From the NCBI GenBank assembly GCA_018713405.1, contig DVOR01000156.1:1-33240 (forward strand): 33,240 nucleotides of DNA. Direction: 5' to 3'. The translations under genes were made by a program, and so were the position numbers. The notes below the pieces were generated by a model that saw only the letters and a program-made list of their open reading frames with translations, did no database searches and was not told the origin of the DNA. Positions 1 to 7,450 of the stretch are shown here, piece after piece. This stretch comes from Candidatus Spyradenecus faecavium. Lineage in GTDB: Bacteria; Verrucomicrobiota; Kiritimatiellia; RFP12; DVOR01. The stretch's first letter is position 1, and each line of letters begins with the position of its first letter.

Positions 1-396
1 TCTGCGGAAGTTCGCGCCCGGGGAGAGGTCCGGATCCCAGGGGGCCTTCGCGTCGGCAAAGGACTCCTCCAGACGCGTCCTGAAGTCAGCCACGAAGGCC
101 TCCAGCGACGTAGCCTTGACGCCGGCGAAGGAGAACTGGAGGATGGGGTAGTCGACCCAGTCGTAGTCCAGCGTGTCGATGGCGAGGCCGGCAAAGAGGT
201 CGCGACGGCCCTGGAAGATGCTCTTCAGGGTCGAGAGCATGAGCGACTTGCCGAAGCGGCGCGGGCGGGAGATGAAGTAGAGCTTACGGCCCGGGTCACG
301 GATCAGCGCGTGCAGGATGTCCGTCTTGTCGACGTAGATACACCCCTTCTCCCGCAGTTCACGGAAGTCAGAAATGTCTTGCGCAATCGGTCTCAT
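1..396 (-). CDS. AAA-ATPase-like protein (PF09820 type), N-terminal part only
   Basis: The frame is open from ATG at 396 to the window edge, giving 132 residues without a stop. The N-terminus carries the 'DFRELREKGCIYVDKT' signature and the P-loop-like 'SRPRRFGKS' (residues 43-51). Both are typical of the AAA-ATPase_like family, which usually carries a DUF1703 PD-(D/E)XK nuclease-like C-terminus beyond this edge. The biological role of the family is not settled; it is often present in many copies in gut anaerobes. A clear AAGGAGG ribosome site lies just before the ATG, and a TTTGCTATACT promoter element lies about 20 nt upstream, so the gene is transcribed separately from the lar operon behind it. 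The family call is firm from the motifs; the C-terminal domain is inferred. Confidence 0.8.
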   Translation of the reverse strand, partial: MRPIAQDISDFRELREKGCIYVDKTDILHALIRDPGRKLYFISRPRRFGKSLMLSTLKSIFQGRRDLFAGLAIDTLDYDWVDYPILQFSFAGVKATSLEAFVADFRTRLEESFADAKAPWDPDLSPGANFRR

Positions 397-416
397 GGTC
401 GCCTCCTTCGTGCCTC

Positions 417-427
417 AGTATAGCAAA
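417..427 (-). promoter_or_regulatory. Extended -10 element TTTGCTATACT
   Basis: Minus-strand TTTGCTATACT, 20 nt before the ATG of the AAA-ATPase-like gene. The identical 11-mer precedes the LysM lipoprotein gene at 7409. No good -35 box is visible at 16-19 bp, which fits an extended -10 promoter. Confidence 0.55.
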
Positions 428-437
428 CCTGGGCGGC

Positions 438-1238
438 TCAATCGAAGGAGCCGGAGCGGAAGGCGGCGAGGTCGAGGGTGACGAAACGGTAGCCGAGGGG
501 GCGGAGGGCGGCGAGGAGGGCCTCGCGACGCTCGAGGACGCGGGGGAAGTCGGCGGCGGGGACTTCGAGTCGGGCCAGGTCGCCGTGGTCGCGGAGGCGG
601 AGGTCTCGGGTCTGGGGAAGGAGCGCACGGAGTCGCTCCTCGGCGGCCTCGACGCGGCGGAGTCGGGCTTCGGTGAGGGGCGTGCCGTAGGGGAAGCGTG
701 TGGCGAGGCAGGGCGTGGCGGGGCGGTCGGGGTCGGGCAAGGCGAGCGCCCGGGCGAGGTCGCGGACGGCGGGTTTGGGGAGGCCGAGCGCCGCAAGAGG
801 GGAGCGGACGCCGAGCTCGTCGAGCGCGCGGAGGCCGGGGCGGTTGGGGGCGCGGCGGTCGTCGGCGTTGGAGCCGTCGATGAGGAGGGCGAAGCCCGCG
901 GCGGCCTCGCGGAGGCGGGCCATCATCAGGCGCTTGCAGGCGTAGCACCGGTCGGGCGCGTTGGCGGAGACGGCGGGGGCGGCGAGCGGGTCGGCCTCGA
1001 CAAGCCGCCAAGGGACGCCGAGGCGTTCGGCCAAGGCGCGGGCTTCGTCGGTCTCGGCCTGGCGTTGGAGGGGTGTGCGGAGGGTGAGGGCCAGGCAGGG
1101 GAAGGACGTCTCGCGGCGCAACTCGGCCAAGGCGGCGAGCAGGACCGCGCTGTCGACGCCGCCGGAGTAGGCGAGGGCGACGCCGCCCGCGGCGTGGGGG
1201 CGGAGCCACTCCAGCAGCCGCGTCAGGTCGCGGGTCAT
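438..1238 (-). CDS. larE: LarE, sulfur transferase of nickel-pincer nucleotide synthesis
   Basis: This 266-residue protein belongs to the PP-loop ATP pyrophosphatase fold, with SGGVDS at residues 25-30. LarE adenylylates pyridinium-3,5-biscarboxylate mononucleotide and puts sulfur into its two carboxylates, giving the thio form that LarC loads with nickel. The PCLATR segment has Cys177, in line with the sacrificial Cys176 of the Lactobacillus plantarum enzyme. There is also a CYAC pair (Cys98, Cys101), as in LarE proteins that hold a [4Fe-4S] cluster and need not sacrifice a cysteine, so this copy may be of that type (inference). The ATG overlaps the larC stop by 4 bases, so translation is probably coupled. 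It is the last gene of the operon. Confidence 0.92.
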   Translation of the reverse strand: MTRDLTRLLEWLRPHAAGGVALAYSGGVDSAVLLAALAELRRETSFPCLALTLRTPLQRQAETDEARALAERLGVPWRLVEADPLAAPAVSANAPDRCYACKRLMMARLREAAAGFALLIDGSNADDRRAPNRPGLRALDELGVRSPLAALGLPKPAVRDLARALALPDPDRPATPCLATRFPYGTPLTEARLRRVEAAEERLRALLPQTRDLRLRDHGDLARLEVPAADFPRVLERREALLAALRPLGYRFVTLDLAAFRSGSFD

Positions 1239-2437
1239 GGTTGGGCGGCGAGGGCCTGCGCGGCGGCGTTGGCGAGGGCGAAGGCCTCGGGGAGGGGCAC
1301 GCCGGCCTTCTCGGCGGCGGCGCGGACGCTCTCGTATTCGGGGTAGACGCGGACGAGCGTGCCGTGGGCGCAGCGCTTGGCCGCGACGTCGCCGATGGGC
1401 GTGCGGAGGGTGACGGGGCCGCGGGCCATGACGGTGCGCGTGACGGGGTAGGACCGCACGCCGATGGTGGTGGTCTCGCGGAAGAGGGCCTCGGTGAGGG
1501 CGGGGAGGAGCGGCTCGTCGGCGAGGACCTGGACGATGGTGGCCGGGCGCCCCTTCTTCATGGCGCAGGGGATGAGGGAGACGTCACGCGCGCCGAGGGC
1601 GAGGAGGCGCTCCGCGGCGGCGGCGAGCACCTCGCCGGTGCAGTCGTCGAGGTTGGCCTCGAGGACGTGGACGCGCTCGGCGGGCTCGTCGGCCCGGATG
1701 AGCAGGGCGCGGAGGGCGTTGGGGGCGCCGATGTCGCGCTTGCCGAGGCCGACGCCGACCTTGGCGACGGTGAAGGGCGCGGGGAGGGCGTCGCGGGTGC
1801 GGAGGGCGGCGGCCAGGGCGATGCCGGTGGGGGTGACGCGTTCGCCGCGCACGGGGGTGAGCTCGAGGGGAATGGCGTGGGCCTGGGCGACGTTGAGGGT
1901 GGCGGGCACGGGCACGGGGAGTTCGCCGTGGGCGCAGACGACGGTGCCGGTGCCCTCGCAGAGGCGGGTGACGACGCAGTCTTGGACGCCGAGGTCGTCG
2001 AAGAGGACGGCCGCGCCGACGATGTCCGCGATGGAGTCGAGCGCGCCGACCTCGTGGAAGTGGACCTCCCCGAGGGGGCAGCCGTGGGCCTTGGCCTCGG
2101 CCTCGGCGACGATGCGGAAGGTGCGCAGGGCGATGGCGCGGGCGCGGTCGGTCATCGGCAGATGGCCGAGGACGTGCTCCACGTCGGCCAGGCGCCGATG
2201 GTCGTGATGGTGATGTTCGCCCTCGTGGTGGTGATGCTCTGGGAGATGGACGTCGAAGTCGCACCCGGCCAGGCCGTGCGAGGCCTTGCGGGAGATGGCG
2301 TAGGAGAGGCCCTCGGCGGCGAGGGGCGCGAGGGCGGCGTCGAGCTTGGCGCGGTCGGCGCCGAGGTCGAGGAGCGCGGCGACGGTCATGTCGCCGCTGA
2401 TGCCGCAGGAGCCGTCAAGATAGAGCAGGGTCGGCAT
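1235..2437 (-). CDS. larC: LarC, nickel insertion protein of nickel-pincer nucleotide synthesis
   Basis: A 400-residue LarC/DUF111 protein. LarC is the CTP-dependent nickel chelatase that inserts Ni into the thiolated pyridinium mononucleotide. The N-terminus reads 'LYLDGSCGISGDM', the family's hallmark, and a histidine-rich stretch (about residues 68-80, two runs of four His) is the usual metal-binding insert. In L. plantarum the protein is made from two frames by ribosomal frameshifting; here one uninterrupted frame encodes both halves. The start overlaps the end of larB by 23 bases and the stop overlaps the larE start by 4 bases, so this is the third gene of a tightly coupled operon. Confidence 0.94.
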   Translation of the reverse strand: MPTLLYLDGSCGISGDMTVAALLDLGADRAKLDAALAPLAAEGLSYAISRKASHGLAGCDFDVHLPEHHHHEGEHHHHDHRRLADVEHVLGHLPMTDRARAIALRTFRIVAEAEAKAHGCPLGEVHFHEVGALDSIADIVGAAVLFDDLGVQDCVVTRLCEGTGTVVCAHGELPVPVPATLNVAQAHAIPLELTPVRGERVTPTGIALAAALRTRDALPAPFTVAKVGVGLGKRDIGAPNALRALLIRADEPAERVHVLEANLDDCTGEVLAAAAERLLALGARDVSLIPCAMKKGRPATIVQVLADEPLLPALTEALFRETTTIGVRSYPVTRTVMARGPVTLRTPIGDVAAKRCAHGTLVRVYPEYESVRAAAEKAGVPLPEAFALANAAAQALAAQP

Positions 2438-3116
2438 GGGGGGCCTTTCGTTTGGCGAGGCGGAGGATGCGGCAGGCCATGACGGCCGCGCCGAAACCGT
2501 TGTCGATGTTCACGACGGCGAGGCCCTCCGCGCAGGAGTTGAGCATGGAGAGCAGGGGCGCGAGGCCGTCGAAGGCCGCGCCGTAGCCGACGGAGGTCGG
2601 GACGGCGACGACGGGGGCCTCGACGAGCCCGGCCACGACGCTGCCGAGCGCCCCCTCCATCCCGGCCACGGCGATGACGACGTCCGCCGCGCGCACCTCG
2701 TCGAGCCGGCCGAGGAGGCGGTGGAGCCCCGCGACGCCGACGTCGTAGCAGCGGGCGACCTCGGCGCCGAAGAAGGCGGCCGTGCGCGCGGCCTCCTCGG
2801 CCACGGGGACGTCGGCGGTGCCGCCGGTGAGGACGATGACGCGGCCGATGGCGGGCGCGGGGGGCGGGGCGCCGAGGATGAGCGTGCGGCCGACGGCGTC
2901 GTAGTCCGCCGCGAGGCCGGCCTCGGCCACGGCGCGGGCCTGTTCGGGCGTGCACCGCGTGCCGAGGACGGCTTGGCCGGCCTCGGCGAAGGCCCGCAGG
3001 ATGGCGACGAGCTGCCCGGCGGTCTTGCCGGGGCAGTAGACGGTCTCGCCCATGCCGGTGCGGCGGGGGCGGGAGAGGTCCAGGCGGGCGAAGCCGAGGT
3101 CGGCGGCGGCGTCCAT
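2415..3116 (-). CDS. larB: LarB, pyridinium-3,5-biscarboxylate mononucleotide synthase
   Basis: A 233-residue protein whose C-terminal half resembles PurE/AIR carboxylase ('VLTGGTADVPVAEEA', 'VAGMEGALGSVVAGL', 'VPTSVGYGAAF'), as in LarB. LarB carboxylates nicotinic acid adenine dinucleotide and cleaves its phosphoanhydride, the first step of the cofactor pathway. The start chosen is the ATG at 3116, 5 nt after an AAGAG. An in-frame GTG at 3122 overlaps the stop codon of the transporter gene as GTGA and is possible, since two other genes in this window start that way. The open frame runs further upstream but only as a shadow of the transporter gene. Confidence 0.92.
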   Translation of the reverse strand: MDAAADLGFARLDLSRPRRTGMGETVYCPGKTAGQLVAILRAFAEAGQAVLGTRCTPEQARAVAEAGLAADYDAVGRTLILGAPPPAPAIGRVIVLTGGTADVPVAEEAARTAAFFGAEVARCYDVGVAGLHRLLGRLDEVRAADVVIAVAGMEGALGSVVAGLVEAPVVAVPTSVGYGAAFDGLAPLLSMLNSCAEGLAVVNIDNGFGAAVMACRILRLAKRKAPHADPALS

Positions 3117-3118
3117 GG

Positions 3119-3844
3119 TCACTCTTGGACGGTGGCGCGCTCGATCGACCACTCCAGACCGTCGGGCGCGGAGGAGGCGAAGCCGGAGAGGCCGAAGACC
3201 AGGACGAGCGCGCAGAGGGCGAAGGAGGCCGTGAGCGTCTTCCACGAGAAGGCCCGCGCCTGCGCCGCCACCAGGAGCGCGCCGGTCAGCAGACCCTCGC
3301 CCAGGCCGATGGCCAGGTGGATGGGCTGCATCGCCGACAGGAAGTCGCCCATGTGGAGCGTGCTGATGCCCGAGAGCGCGACCTCGGCGCAGACGGCCAG
3401 GGCGCCGAGCTGCAGGGCGACCACCGAGGCGACCGTGGCCCGGAGCATCGTCGAGGCAGGGGAGCGCCGCCCGCCGCGGAAGGCGACCGCGCCGCACAGG
3501 CACCCGATGAGGCCCATGTTGAAGAGGTTCGCGCCGTAGGCCAGGAAGCCGCCGTCGTTGAAGCCCAGGCACTGGATGAGCAGGATCGCGGCCATCGTCA
3601 CGAAGGCCGCGCAGGGGCCGACGAGCGCGGTCAGGAAAACGGCGCCGACCAGGTGGCCGCTCGCGCCCGTGGCGGGGATGGCGCAGTTCATCATCTGCGC
3701 GCCGAAGACGAACGCGCCCGCGCCGAGCATGAGCGGGAGCTTTTCCTTGCCGACCTTCGTCAGCGCGGCGCCCAGCGAGGTGGAGGAGAGGCCCCACATC
3801 GTGGCCCCGACGGCCGTTGACACCAAAGCGGTTTCCATATGCAT
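3119..3844 (-). CDS. larMN: CbiM-type nickel/cobalt ECF transporter, fused to a PDGLE domain (LarMN-like)
   Basis: A 241-residue polytopic membrane protein. It begins Met-His-Met; the second-position His is the metal ligand of the CbiM/NikM family. 'GHLVGAVFLTALVGPCAAF' and 'FNDGGFLAYGANLFNMG' match the family core. The last 15 residues begin PDGLEWS, the signature of the CbiN/NikN-like partner, so substrate-binding and accessory subunits are fused. Its place ahead of larB, larC and larE says nickel rather than cobalt. The energising CbiQ (LarQ) and CbiO (LarO) partners are not in the window and must come from elsewhere. The start has a good site (AAGGA, 6 nt before ATG). Confidence 0.88.
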   Translation of the reverse strand: MHMETALVSTAVGATMWGLSSTSLGAALTKVGKEKLPLMLGAGAFVFGAQMMNCAIPATGASGHLVGAVFLTALVGPCAAFVTMAAILLIQCLGFNDGGFLAYGANLFNMGLIGCLCGAVAFRGGRRSPASTMLRATVASVVALQLGALAVCAEVALSGISTLHMGDFLSAMQPIHLAIGLGEGLLTGALLVAAQARAFSWKTLTASFALCALVLVFGLSGFASSAPDGLEWSIERATVQE

Positions 3845-3877
3845 GGCAGGTTCCTTTCTATGATTGAAGAGGCCTAT

Positions 3878-3908
3878 AGTGTAAACCTTGGAGCGCGCAC
3901 CACGTCAA
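3878..3908 (-). promoter_or_regulatory. Possible lar operon promoter
   Basis: On the minus strand, TTGACG (3908-3903) and TACACT (3883-3878) are separated by 19 bp, ahead of the transporter gene start at 3844. The spacing is long and the -10 imperfect. I see no recognisable nickel operator or riboswitch. Confidence 0.35.
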
Positions 3909-3939
3909 GCCTTCTTTCCACGGGGAGGGGCCGCGCGTC

Positions 3940-5934
3940 TCAGCGCCGCAACAGGCGGTCGAGGAGGGGCTTGCGGAAGGGCAGGTCGAAGAAGGCCCTG
4001 GCCTCGGCCAGGTTCATGATGACGAGCTCGCGGGACTTGCGCGCCTCAAGGGTCTCGGGGAGCTCCTTCAGGATGCGGTCGGCCTCCCACGTGGCGCCGG
4101 CGTCGTACTGGAGGCGGTTGAAGCGCTCGGAGACGTCGAAGGCCGCGCGGTTGGTCTCCCAGGCGGTGCGGATGGTCTTGATGGCGTAGCTGCCGGTCAC
4201 CTTCTCGCTGAAGTAGTCGTCCAGCGTGAGGGGGCGGACGTAGCCTGGCAGGGTGGGCGTGTGCGCGGCGAAGAGGCCCACCAGGATGCGCGAGGACTCG
4301 GCCAGGATGTCCGGCGCGCTTTCGGAGGCGTCGTCCTTCATCTCCTCGAGCAGGCGCGAGACGACCTCCATCATGCGGCGCAGGTACTCGCGGTAGAGCG
4401 CCGTGCCGATCTCGCGCTGGACGGTGCGGACCACGCTGCTGCGCATGACCTCGGTGTTCGTGAGCCCCGCCTGGACGCGGCAGATGACGGTGCGGCGGAT
4501 GACCTCCGGCGCGACGGCCTTCACGTCCTCGTTCGCGCTGATGACGACGGCGGGGTAGTGCACGAGGCGCTCGGCGATGCCGAAGTCGTCGTTCTTGATG
4601 GTCTCGATGGCGTGTTGGTTGAAGCGGGTGTTGGTGAGGTCGTCCACGATGATGGGCGCGCCCTTCACCGTCCGCTTCAGCCCCTCGATGCTCGAGCGCG
4701 TGAACTCCGGCGCGGCGAGCTTGGTCTTCTGCCCGATCATCATCTTCAGCAGCGTCTCCAGGAAGCTCGTCTTCCCCGCCTTGCTCTGCCCATAGACAAG
4801 CCCGAAGACGGGATACGGCAGGAGGTTCTGGTTGTGGCGCACGGCCATGTCGCGCATCACGGCCATGAACGGCGAGCAAAAGAACCAGTTCGCGAACTCG
4901 AAGTAACGCCGCTGCATCCCCTCCACGTCGCCGTGGAACTTCTCATAGCCGTCCATGTACCGCAGGAAAAGCCCCACGTCGCGGGCCACCTCCTCCTCCG
5001 CCGGCGCGAGGTCGAGCGTCGCGTCGTTCAGGCGCACCAAGCCCTCGTCCTGGAAAATCTCAAGCTTGGGGTACTCACTCCGCACCTCCCGCTCCTTGGC
5101 CAGGTCCGCCGCCACCTGCCGCCGGATGGTCTTCACCTTCTCGGGCGCGAGGACCAGCCTCCCCTGCTTGTCCGGCTTGGGCACCGCCGGCGCGAGCCGC
5201 GTGGCCAGGTTGCGCACGTCCAGCATGAAGCGCACCTCCTCCCGCGCCTCCGCCACCGGCTCGATGACCAACGCGTTCCGTACCCGCACCGTCTCCGCGA
5301 CGGGCAACGCCTCCAGGTTCTCCCCCGCGTCCGCCGTCGCCAACGCCTCCCGCGCGATGCGGTCCGTGCTCGCCTCCTTCAGCTGCTCATAGACCCCCGC
5401 GTACCACTCATAGGCCCGCTCGCCGTCCACATAGCAGATGTTCTCCCGCTGGACGCCCCCGAACGCCGCGAACGACAGGTTGGCCGACCCCATCACCACC
5501 CGCCTGCGCCCATCCTTCGCCGCGAGCAGATAGAGCTTCTCGTGCGAGAGCGCCGCGCGCGCCACGAAGAGCCGCAGCGTCCCCGCCTCGATGCGCCCCA
5601 CCAAATCCACCTTCGCCTTGCCCGCCGTCTCCTTCAGTCGCTCCAACGTCTTGCACTGGTACGCCATCACCTCCTGCAGGGAAAAGGACATCACCTCCTC
5701 GCACCCGAAGATGACCTCAGCCTCCTCGAAGAGCCCGATCAGCCGGCACGCGAACCCGATCCCCGAGGAATACGTGATGGCCCGCAACGAATCGAACCCC
5801 TCGAACAGCTCCCGCCACGACAGCGTCTCCGCCCCCTCGAAGGCGAGCCGCACCACATCCAGCTTCCCCTCACCGCGCACGCGCTCCTCCGCGCCGCCGA
5901 ACAGCGAAAGCTCCTCCTCGTCCTGCCGCCTCAT
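3940..5934 (-). CDS. Phospholipase D-type nuclease fused to a P-loop ATPase
   Basis: A 664-residue two-domain protein. The N-terminal domain has the opening 'ITYSSGIGFACRLI', then His131-x-Lys133 and GSANLS (149-154), the HKD half-site seen in NgoFVII/PLD-like nucleases. The C-terminal domain has Walker A GQSKAGKTS (382-390), Walker B IIVDDL (428-433), VVISANED (463-470) ending a strand with Asn, and a double Arg (480-481) fitting an arginine finger. The Asn at the strand end recalls superfamily 3 helicases, but the match is loose. Only one HKD motif is present, so the enzyme would act as a dimer. I know no described family with this pair; an anti-phage or DNA-processing role is a guess. It has its own promoter region and GGGAGG site, so it is probably transcribed alone. 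Confidence 0.7.
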   Translation of the reverse strand: MRRQDEEELSLFGGAEERVRGEGKLDVVRLAFEGAETLSWRELFEGFDSLRAITYSSGIGFACRLIGLFEEAEVIFGCEEVMSFSLQEVMAYQCKTLERLKETAGKAKVDLVGRIEAGTLRLFVARAALSHEKLYLLAAKDGRRRVVMGSANLSFAAFGGVQRENICYVDGERAYEWYAGVYEQLKEASTDRIAREALATADAGENLEALPVAETVRVRNALVIEPVAEAREEVRFMLDVRNLATRLAPAVPKPDKQGRLVLAPEKVKTIRRQVAADLAKEREVRSEYPKLEIFQDEGLVRLNDATLDLAPAEEEVARDVGLFLRYMDGYEKFHGDVEGMQRRYFEFANWFFCSPFMAVMRDMAVRHNQNLLPYPVFGLVYGQSKAGKTSFLETLLKMMIGQKTKLAAPEFTRSSIEGLKRTVKGAPIIVDDLTNTRFNQHAIETIKNDDFGIAERLVHYPAVVISANEDVKAVAPEVIRRTVICRVQAGLTNTEVMRSSVVRTVQREIGTALYREYLRRMMEVVSRLLEEMKDDASESAPDILAESSRILVGLFAAHTPTLPGYVRPLTLDDYFSEKVTGSYAIKTIRTAWETNRAAFDVSERFNRLQYDAGATWEADRILKELPETLEARKSRELVIMNLAEARAFFDLPFRKPLLDRLLRR

Positions 5935-5969
5935 CCGTTCCGCCTCCCATCCTGTGTTCTCATGTCACA

Positions 5970-6000
5970 AGCATACCATATCCCACCCCAACCGTGCCAA
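5970..6000 (-). promoter_or_regulatory. Possible promoter of the PLD-ATPase gene
   Basis: TATGGTATGCT (5980-5970, minus strand) fits the extended -10 motif that recurs in this window. TTGGCA at 6000-5995 lies 19 bp upstream of its TATGCT. The start codon is 35 nt downstream behind a GGGAGG ribosome site. Confidence 0.4.
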
Positions 6001-6038
6001 AGAATCCTCCCCACGCCCCCAAACACCCCAAAGGGCCC

Positions 6039-6126
6039 CGGGCGAAACCCTAAGGGGGCCGAGGCGAAACCCTAAGGGGTTCGACCCAAAACCCTAAGGG
6101 TTTCGAGGCAAACCCTTAAGGGTTTC
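6039..6126 (+). repeat. 22-bp palindromic repeat array, copy A
   Basis: Four direct 22-bp units, each holding a near-palindrome of the type AAACCCTTAAGGGTTT. A fifth, degenerate unit may precede it (6017-6038). The last 66 bp (6061-6126) are identical to the reverse complement of 18405-18470. There are no unique spacers, so it is not a CRISPR. It lies in the 323-bp gap 5935-6257, whose other contents are the hairpin at 6150, the 8-bp array at 6177 and a GCGTCTTCGCGG-like phrase at 6217-6242. Confidence 0.9.
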
Positions 6127-6149
6127 GGAAAAAGATGTGGACTTATGCA

Positions 6150-6176
6150 GAATCGGCCCCGGGGTGGGGCCGATTC
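6150..6176 (+). repeat. Perfect hairpin of composite element A
   Basis: GAATCGGCCCC and its exact complement (11-bp stem) around the loop GGGGT. It lies 23 nt after the 22-bp array and directly abuts the 8-bp array. It could stop transcription of the phosphoesterase gene that ends at 6258, but no T-run follows the stem directly. Confidence 0.8.
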
Positions 6177-6208
6177 GGAAGTGTGGAAGCTTGGAGGGTT
6201 GGAAGTTT
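6177..6208 (+). repeat. 8-bp tandem repeat, four units
   Basis: Four 8-bp units: GGAAGTGT, GGAAGCTT, GGAGGGTT, GGAAGTTT. The array starts at the base after the hairpin at 6150-6176. Same family as the arrays at 18323, 18545, 24975 and 25201. Confidence 0.8.
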
Positions 6209-6257
6209 GGTTGTGTCCTTGCGCGCCTTCGTGTCTTCGCGGAGAAGCGCACCGGGG

Positions 6258-7346
6258 TCAGTCGGCGGCGCGGAGGGTGAGGAGGGTGATCTCGGAGGGG
6301 TAGAGGCGGTAGGGGAAGCCGAGCCAGACGCCCGTGCCGGGGGCGACGAAGAGGCGCATCCCGTGGGGCAGGTCGTACCACCCGCGGACGAAGCCGCGGT
6401 TGTAGCGCGCGATGATGGGCGCGACGATGGGCAGCTGGCCGCCGTGCGTGTGGCCCGAGAGCTGCAGGCGCACGCCCATCGCGTCGGCCTCCGGGGCGAT
6501 GCCGGGCTTGTGCACCAGCAGCACGGGGAAGGCGCCGGCGGGCACCTGGTCCATCAGGCCGCGCAGACGGCGCTCGGCCTCGTCGGAACGCGTGAGGGAG
6601 CGGCCGTCGGGCAGGCCCAGCAGCCAGAGGGGGCCGACCTGCCGGGCGCGGCCTTCGAGCAGGGTGATGCCCAGGCGCTCGTACTCGAGCAGGTAGGCGC
6701 CGGTCTCGAAGTAATGCTCGTGGTTGCCGGAGATGAGGTATTTGCCGAGGGGGGCCTCCAGTTTCGCCAAGGGGGCGATGTCGTCGCGCCGCAGGGCGAT
6801 GCGGCCGTCCGCCTGGTCGCCGGTGAAGAGGATGAGGTCGGGCTTGGCGGCGTTCACGCGCGCCACCAGTCGCTCGCACCAGTCGCGTCCGCGCCAGCGG
6901 TCGATGTGCACGTCGGCCAGGACGGCCACGCGCAGGCCGTCGGCCTCGGCGGGCAGGCCCGGGAGGACGGCCTCGCGTTCGCGCACGGAGGGCAGGCGCT
7001 CGCCCAGATAGAGGAAGAGGAAGGCCATCGCCGCGCCCAACGCGAGCGGTGCCCACGCCGGGATCGCCACGTGGCACCACCGCAGCGCCCACCACAGGAT
7101 CGTCAGGCCCCCCGCGGAGGTCAGGAAGGCCGTCCCCCACAGCAGGACCGCCACGATCCACAGCGGCATCCCGTCGGGCGACATCACCGAGGCGCGGAAG
7201 ACGCGGTGGACGATCACCTGCTGGGCCAGCCCCACCAGGATCACCCCCACCACCGCCACCGCCCAGCGCGGCAGCCCCAGCCGGGCCACCGGCCCCAGCG
7301 TGACAAGGATCGCCAACAGCGAACAGAACAGATTGATCGGCATCAT
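6258..7346 (-). CDS. Membrane-anchored metallophosphoesterase (YkuE/YaeI type)
   Basis: A 362-residue protein with three to four hydrophobic segments in the first 115 residues, then a calcineurin-like phosphoesterase domain. The metal-binding motifs are in order: ADVHID (144-149), FTGDQ (174-178), GNHEHY (207-212), HKPG (279-282) and GHTHGG (298-303). Relatives act on phosphorylated lipids such as UDP-diacylglucosamine or on other phosphodiesters; the substrate here cannot be told. The frame begins with two consecutive ATGs, only 11 nt after a -10-like element and without a Shine-Dalgarno sequence, so the mRNA may be almost leaderless. It is divergent from the LysM lipoprotein gene and seems to be a single-gene unit. 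Confidence 0.88.
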   Translation of the reverse strand: MMPINLFCSLLAILVTLGPVARLGLPRWAVAVVGVILVGLAQQVIVHRVFRASVMSPDGMPLWIVAVLLWGTAFLTSAGGLTILWWALRWCHVAIPAWAPLALGAAMAFLFLYLGERLPSVREREAVLPGLPAEADGLRVAVLADVHIDRWRGRDWCERLVARVNAAKPDLILFTGDQADGRIALRRDDIAPLAKLEAPLGKYLISGNHEHYFETGAYLLEYERLGITLLEGRARQVGPLWLLGLPDGRSLTRSDEAERRLRGLMDQVPAGAFPVLLVHKPGIAPEADAMGVRLQLSGHTHGGQLPIVAPIIARYNRGFVRGWYDLPHGMRLFVAPGTGVWLGFPYRLYPSEITLLTLRAAD

Positions 7347-7357
7347 AATGGCGCGTT

Positions 7358-7368
7358 ATTTTAGCACA
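7358..7368 (-). promoter_or_regulatory. Extended -10 element TGTGCTAAAAT
   Basis: Minus-strand TGTGCTAAAAT ends 11 nt before the start of the phosphoesterase gene, leaving room for only about 4-5 nt of leader. No -35 box is evident. Confidence 0.5.
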
Positions 7369-7408
7369 CCCTCCCCGCCTCGGCGGCGGTGCGCAGGGGC
7401 GGGCGGTT

Positions 7409-7419
7409 TTTGCTATACT
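7409..7419 (+). promoter_or_regulatory. Extended -10 element TTTGCTATACT
   Basis: Plus-strand TTTGCTATACT, 31 nt before the LysM lipoprotein start, identical to the element at 417-427. A GGAG ribosome site lies between it and the ATG. It probably starts the transcript that runs to the terminator at 11847. Confidence 0.6.
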
Positions 7420-7450
7420 ACAAGAAACGGTACACTTTGGAGACTGAAGC

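Noticed and set aside
1235..2437. Programmed frameshift in larC as in L. plantarum
   Set aside because: The frame is continuous over 400 residues with both halves of LarC.
2415..3797. LarB with a 227-residue N-terminal extension
   Set aside because: The extension is the transporter gene read in another frame; LarB homology begins near 3116.
3845..3939. Nickel riboswitch ahead of the lar operon
   Set aside because: The 95-base gap is too short and shows no conserved multi-stem layout that I can recognise.
6039..6126. CRISPR array or telomere-like CCCTAA repeat
   Set aside because: The 22-bp units follow each other with no unique spacers and no cas genes are near; the units are palindromes, not telomeric tandem hexamers.
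6150..6176. Classical terminator for the phosphoesterase gene
   Set aside because: No T-run directly follows the stem on the minus strand; the stem is better explained as part of the composite element.
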